Assembly: GCA_002352045.1 (NCBI GenBank)
Contig: DEHT01000038.1
Span: 4,226 to 23,078 of the forward strand
Source of the DNA: Chitinophagaceae bacterium UBA2793
GTDB lineage: Bacteria > Bacteroidota > Bacteroidia > Chitinophagales > Chitinophagaceae
DNA: 18,853 nucleotides
Reading direction: 5' to 3'
Below, piece after piece: positions 17,087-18,853 of the stretch. A model generated the notes under the pieces. The model made no database searches and was not told the origin of the DNA. It was given only the letters and a program-made list of their open reading frames with translations. Within the stretch, counting starts at the first letter, position 1; every line of letters begins with the position of its first letter. The translations under genes and the position numbers were made by a program.

Positions 17087-17104
17087 CATAGAAAGCTATC
17101 TATG
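17087..17104 (-). other. Short inverted repeat between the protease and PKD genes
   Basis: CATAGA (17087-17092) and TCTATG (17099-17104) form a 6-bp perfect stem with a 6-nt loop. Minus-strand reading reaches TTTTTT about 11 nt later. It could be a weak attenuating terminator between tandem genes, but the T-tract is not adjacent. Confidence 0.25.
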
Positions 17105-17113
17105 CGAATGTTT

Positions 17114-18220
17114 TTAATAACAAAAGCTGGCGAGAAAATGAACCAGGCCCGATGTAGGGTTGGCAGTAAAACCCGGTAACAAGGTTATTGAATTGGCCGA
17201 ATAGGTTGCTTGCACAGAACCACCAACTGTATAGTTGCCGGAAGATGAAACATTTCCTGCCTGGATAGAAAATTTTGCTCCAGCTCTTATAAACCCGGAG
17301 TTGGTGGTTTGATTGGTATAAACCAAATTGTCACTCACTAAAAAACTACTTAAAGTACTGTTGTTATCAATAGTATTGCGCATTCGTTGATACTGGCCTG
17401 CAGTGAAAATTTGTCTATTGCAATTATAATTTGCCCAGTAGCTCATTATGTTTGTCATGGGTGGATTATAAACTGCATTGTTAGCATCCCGGCAACCGGT
17501 ACCTGTATAAGGAAAAGTACAGCCACCGAGAGAAGATGTTCCGCAACGTTCGTAGGGATCTGCGTTGGTATCGGTTACAAAATCACCACAGGTAGTTCCG
17601 TTTGAACCGTTTACCAATTCATCACATCCGGGATTGTCGGAGTCGTTGCCGGTTCCTTTAAAAGTGTGATGAAGGCCAAGTGCATGGCCCAATTCATGTA
17701 CAAAGGTTCTTCTAGGCCCAAAACCCGCCTGCTTTGTTACCATATAGCTTGCCGGTATATCGGGAGCATATCCAAAAGTGCCTGAAGACCCTGAAGCTCC
17801 ATTGATAGAAAAAACAATAAAAACCGTAAAACAATTGGAAACGGTTTGCCCACTGTAATTTGTTGATGAAGAGTTAGGGTTATTAAAGGTTGTACTGTTT
17901 CTTCGTTCAATTCCTACAATATTAAAACAGATATCTCCTATGTTTAAAAGGCTGTCGGCTGATTTTACTTCTCTTATAATATCCAATTCGGGCATTGCCA
18001 CATTACTCCCATCATCATCGGCATAAACAACAATATATAGTCGCATCACTCTTGTTCCACTTAAGTTTCGCCATTGAGATGCAGGAATGTTTAATAAATG
18101 ATCGGTTCCGGTAGAAACGGTGGCACATTCATTTTCTAATCTTTGAGCATCCAAATTTATTGGTGCCAAAAAGAATAATATAATCCCTATTAAAATAGAG
18201 TTATAACTATATGTTTTCAT
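17114..18220 (-). CDS. Secreted M43-family (pappalysin/cytophagalysin-type) zinc metalloprotease, 368 aa
   Basis: An extracellular metallopeptidase. The signal peptide is about residues 1-25 (MKTYSYNSILIGIILFFLAP...LDAQ). The catalytic motif HELGHALGLHH (175-185) is a full HExxHxxGxxH: His175, His179 and His185 bind zinc and Glu176 is the general base. NIMSY (257-261) is the Met-turn, placing it in the metzincins. The Cys-rich loop between them (Cys199, 211, 226, 234, 243) fits M43 disulphides. Residues about 295-368 are a small all-beta C-terminal region (SIQAGNVSS, GGSVQATYSANSITLLPGF) that ends FLASFCY. It resembles the GCX_COOH/3-coathanger-stack domains of Bacteroidota and differs from the CHU_C domain of the next gene. 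Start ATG 18218-18220. It is first in a three-gene minus-strand run, 74 nt before the PKD gene. It may process surface or host/prey proteins; the substrate is unknown. Confidence 0.93.
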   Translation of the reverse strand: MKTYSYNSILIGIILFFLAPINLDAQRLENECATVSTGTDHLLNIPASQWRNLSGTRVMRLYIVVYADDDGSNVAMPELDIIREVKSADSLLNIGDICFNIVGIERRNSTTFNNPNSSSTNYSGQTVSNCFTVFIVFSINGASGSSGTFGYAPDIPASYMVTKQAGFGPRRTFVHELGHALGLHHTFKGTGNDSDNPGCDELVNGSNGTTCGDFVTDTNADPYERCGTSSLGGCTFPYTGTGCRDANNAVYNPPMTNIMSYWANYNCNRQIFTAGQYQRMRNTIDNNSTLSSFLVSDNLVYTNQTTNSGFIRAGAKFSIQAGNVSSSGNYTVGGSVQATYSANSITLLPGFTANPTSGLVHFLASFCY

Positions 18221-18308
18221 TTTTGTAATTAAGAATATTAAGGTACAAAAACCGTATTTACATCTTGAAAAGATTGAGCAAAAAGTATATTTTACTTACT
18301 GAAATGCA

Positions 18309-18333
18309 AACGCCGCTCTTTTGGAGCGGCGTT
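18309..18333 (-). terminator. Hairpin terminator of the 66-aa gene
   Basis: AACGCCGCTC (18309-18318) and GAGCGGCGTT (18324-18333) form a perfect 10-bp GC-rich stem with a 5-nt loop, 23 nt past the stop of the small gene. On the minus strand it is followed by TGCATTTC, a weak T-run. It also insulates the protease gene from upstream transcription. Confidence 0.75.
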
Positions 18334-18356
18334 CATAAAAATTTTTTAAATTAAAA

Positions 18357-18557
18357 TTACCAGGCTTTTTTTGCAACGCCATCTTTTACAGCTTGCAATG
18401 CTTTGGCTTCTGCCAGCATGGTGGTCATTTTGTTTCCTTTTCCATCGTGGCCCTGAGCCATATAGCCGCCACGGCTTGTTTTAGTAATCACCGCATCTTG
18501 CATTGGAACATTTTTTTCTTTTGTTTTCATGCAATATGCTGTTAACATGTTTGACAT
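18357..18557 (-). CDS. Small DUF5679-like protein lacking most zinc-ribbon cysteines, 66 aa
   Basis: The protein is basic, has no signal peptide and is likely cytoplasmic. The first two-thirds, AYCMKTKEK...DAVITKTSRGGYMAQG...GNKMTTM, line up by pattern with the DUF5679 zinc-ribbon family (AYCxKCxxK..., R.A..G.CP.CG.KM). Only the first Cys (Cys9) remains: the second position is Thr, and the CPxCG knuckle is replaced by HDGKGNKM. Metal binding is therefore doubtful. The tail MLAEAKALQAVKDGVAKKAW is a basic helix. The family link is recalled, not searched. The start at 18555-18557 is preceded on the minus strand by AAAGAGAA, which is purine-rich; Met4 is an alternative start. It has a strong terminator, so it is probably a monocistronic gene. 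Confidence 0.75.
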   Translation of the reverse strand: MSNMLTAYCMKTKEKNVPMQDAVITKTSRGGYMAQGHDGKGNKMTTMLAEAKALQAVKDGVAKKAW

Positions 18558-18751
18558 TTCTCTTTAGTTTTTGTTTTTAAATAATGGGTTATTGGCTCAA
18601 GCTACTAAATTATTTGGTTATGAGCAAATAAGTGGATTAATACTGATTAATGCAAATTAGTTTTAATATCAAAAAGCTATCGTCTTTAAAGCTATCATTA
18701 CTAAAACCACAAGAACCATTCAACCAATCAACTTATCAACCATTCAACCAA
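18558..18751. other. Intergenic region between the small gene and gyrB
   Basis: AT-rich DNA of 194 nt. It holds the octamer array at 18717-18748 and should hold the promoter of the 66-aa gene, but no clear TAnnTTTG element was found on the minus strand. No terminator hairpin was seen after gyrB. Confidence 0.5.
18717..18748. repeat. Octamer-period array nnnTCAAC at the gyrB 3' end
   Basis: Four tandem 8-mers, CATTCAAC, CAATCAAC, TTATCAAC and CATTCAAC, run straight into CAAC and the gyrB stop codon 3 nt later. A constant TCAAC pentamer with a variable triplet; on the minus strand the unit is GTTGAnnn. Confidence 0.75.
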
Positions 18752-18853
18752 CTACGCATCAATCTTCGCATACTTAGCATGTGTTTCAATGAACTCTCTG
18801 CGTGGAGGAACTTCATCGCCCATGAGCATACTAAAAATTCTATCTGCTTCGGC
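18752..18853 (-). CDS. gyrB: DNA gyrase subunit B, C-terminal 33 codons only
   Basis: Reverse-strand translation from the window edge gives AEADRIFSMLMGDEVPPRR followed by EFIETHAKYAKIDA and a TAG stop at 18752-18754. GDEV-PRREFIE-NAKYA is the conserved end of the GyrB TOPRIM/C-terminal region, which contacts GyrA. In the holoenzyme, GyrB supplies ATPase activity for negative supercoiling. ParE is less likely because it lacks this exact tail. The rest of the gene lies beyond the window. It is too short to appear in a length-filtered ORF list. Confidence 0.93.
   Translation of the reverse strand, partial: AEADRIFSMLMGDEVPPRREFIETHAKYAKIDA

Noticed and set aside
1..18853. Mobile element, prophage, tRNA or rRNA
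   Set aside because: No transposase, integrase, terminal inverted repeats, phage structural gene cluster or cloverleaf-forming sequence was seen; the VGIG protein is fibre-like but isolated and has a signal peptide.

Overview
This window comes from a member of the Bacteroidota, most likely the Chitinophagales/Chitinophagaceae. The pointers are AT-rich intergenic DNA, the Bacteroidota -7 promoter element (TATCTTTG) in front of two genes, no recognisable Shine-Dalgarno sequences, a B12-dependent ribonucleotide reductase with a C-terminal Cys tail, an archaeal/eukaryotic-type glycyl-tRNA synthetase, and secreted proteins with Bacteroidota hallmarks (lipoboxes, a type IX secretion type-B C-terminal domain, PKD repeats, VGIG-type surface proteins). 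The family-level placement is an inference.

Layout. 1-2280 (+) is the 3' part of nrdJ, closed by a strong hairpin terminator. 2437-5866 (-) is a pair of overlapping lipoprotein genes of unknown function: a probable TIM-barrel protein followed by a long helical-repeat protein. 6053-8118 (+) holds glyS and a small outer-membrane beta-barrel protein. 8254-9012 (-) is a ferredoxin-NADP reductase-type flavoprotein, divergent from mfd (9155-12550, +). 12547-18220 (-) is a tandem cluster of three secreted-protein genes. In transcription order they are an M43 metalloprotease, a giant lectin/PKD/CHU_C protein, and a VGIG-type surface protein with a probable jelly-roll C-terminus. 18357-18557 (-) is a small DUF5679-like protein with its own terminator. 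18752-18853 (-) is the last 33 codons of gyrB.

How the genes relate. The housekeeping genes (nrdJ, glyS, mfd, gyrB) are unrelated neighbours interspersed with envelope and secreted functions. The three-gene secreted cluster could supply surface adhesion and proteolysis through type IX secretion. The two-lipoprotein pair is the least explained coding unit and is probably co-translated.

Most unusual points: (a) intergenic arrays with an 8-bp period, a constant pentamer plus a variable triplet (TTAGCnnn upstream of mfd, nnnTCAAC at the 3' ends of gyrB and the reductase gene); (b) an en bloc 762-bp duplication of a three-PKD module inside the giant protein; (c) near-leaderless promoters at glyS and mfd; (d) the uncharacterised lipoprotein pair. 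No CRISPR array, insertion sequence, phage gene, tRNA or rRNA was seen. No gene-free stretch exceeds 300 bases.
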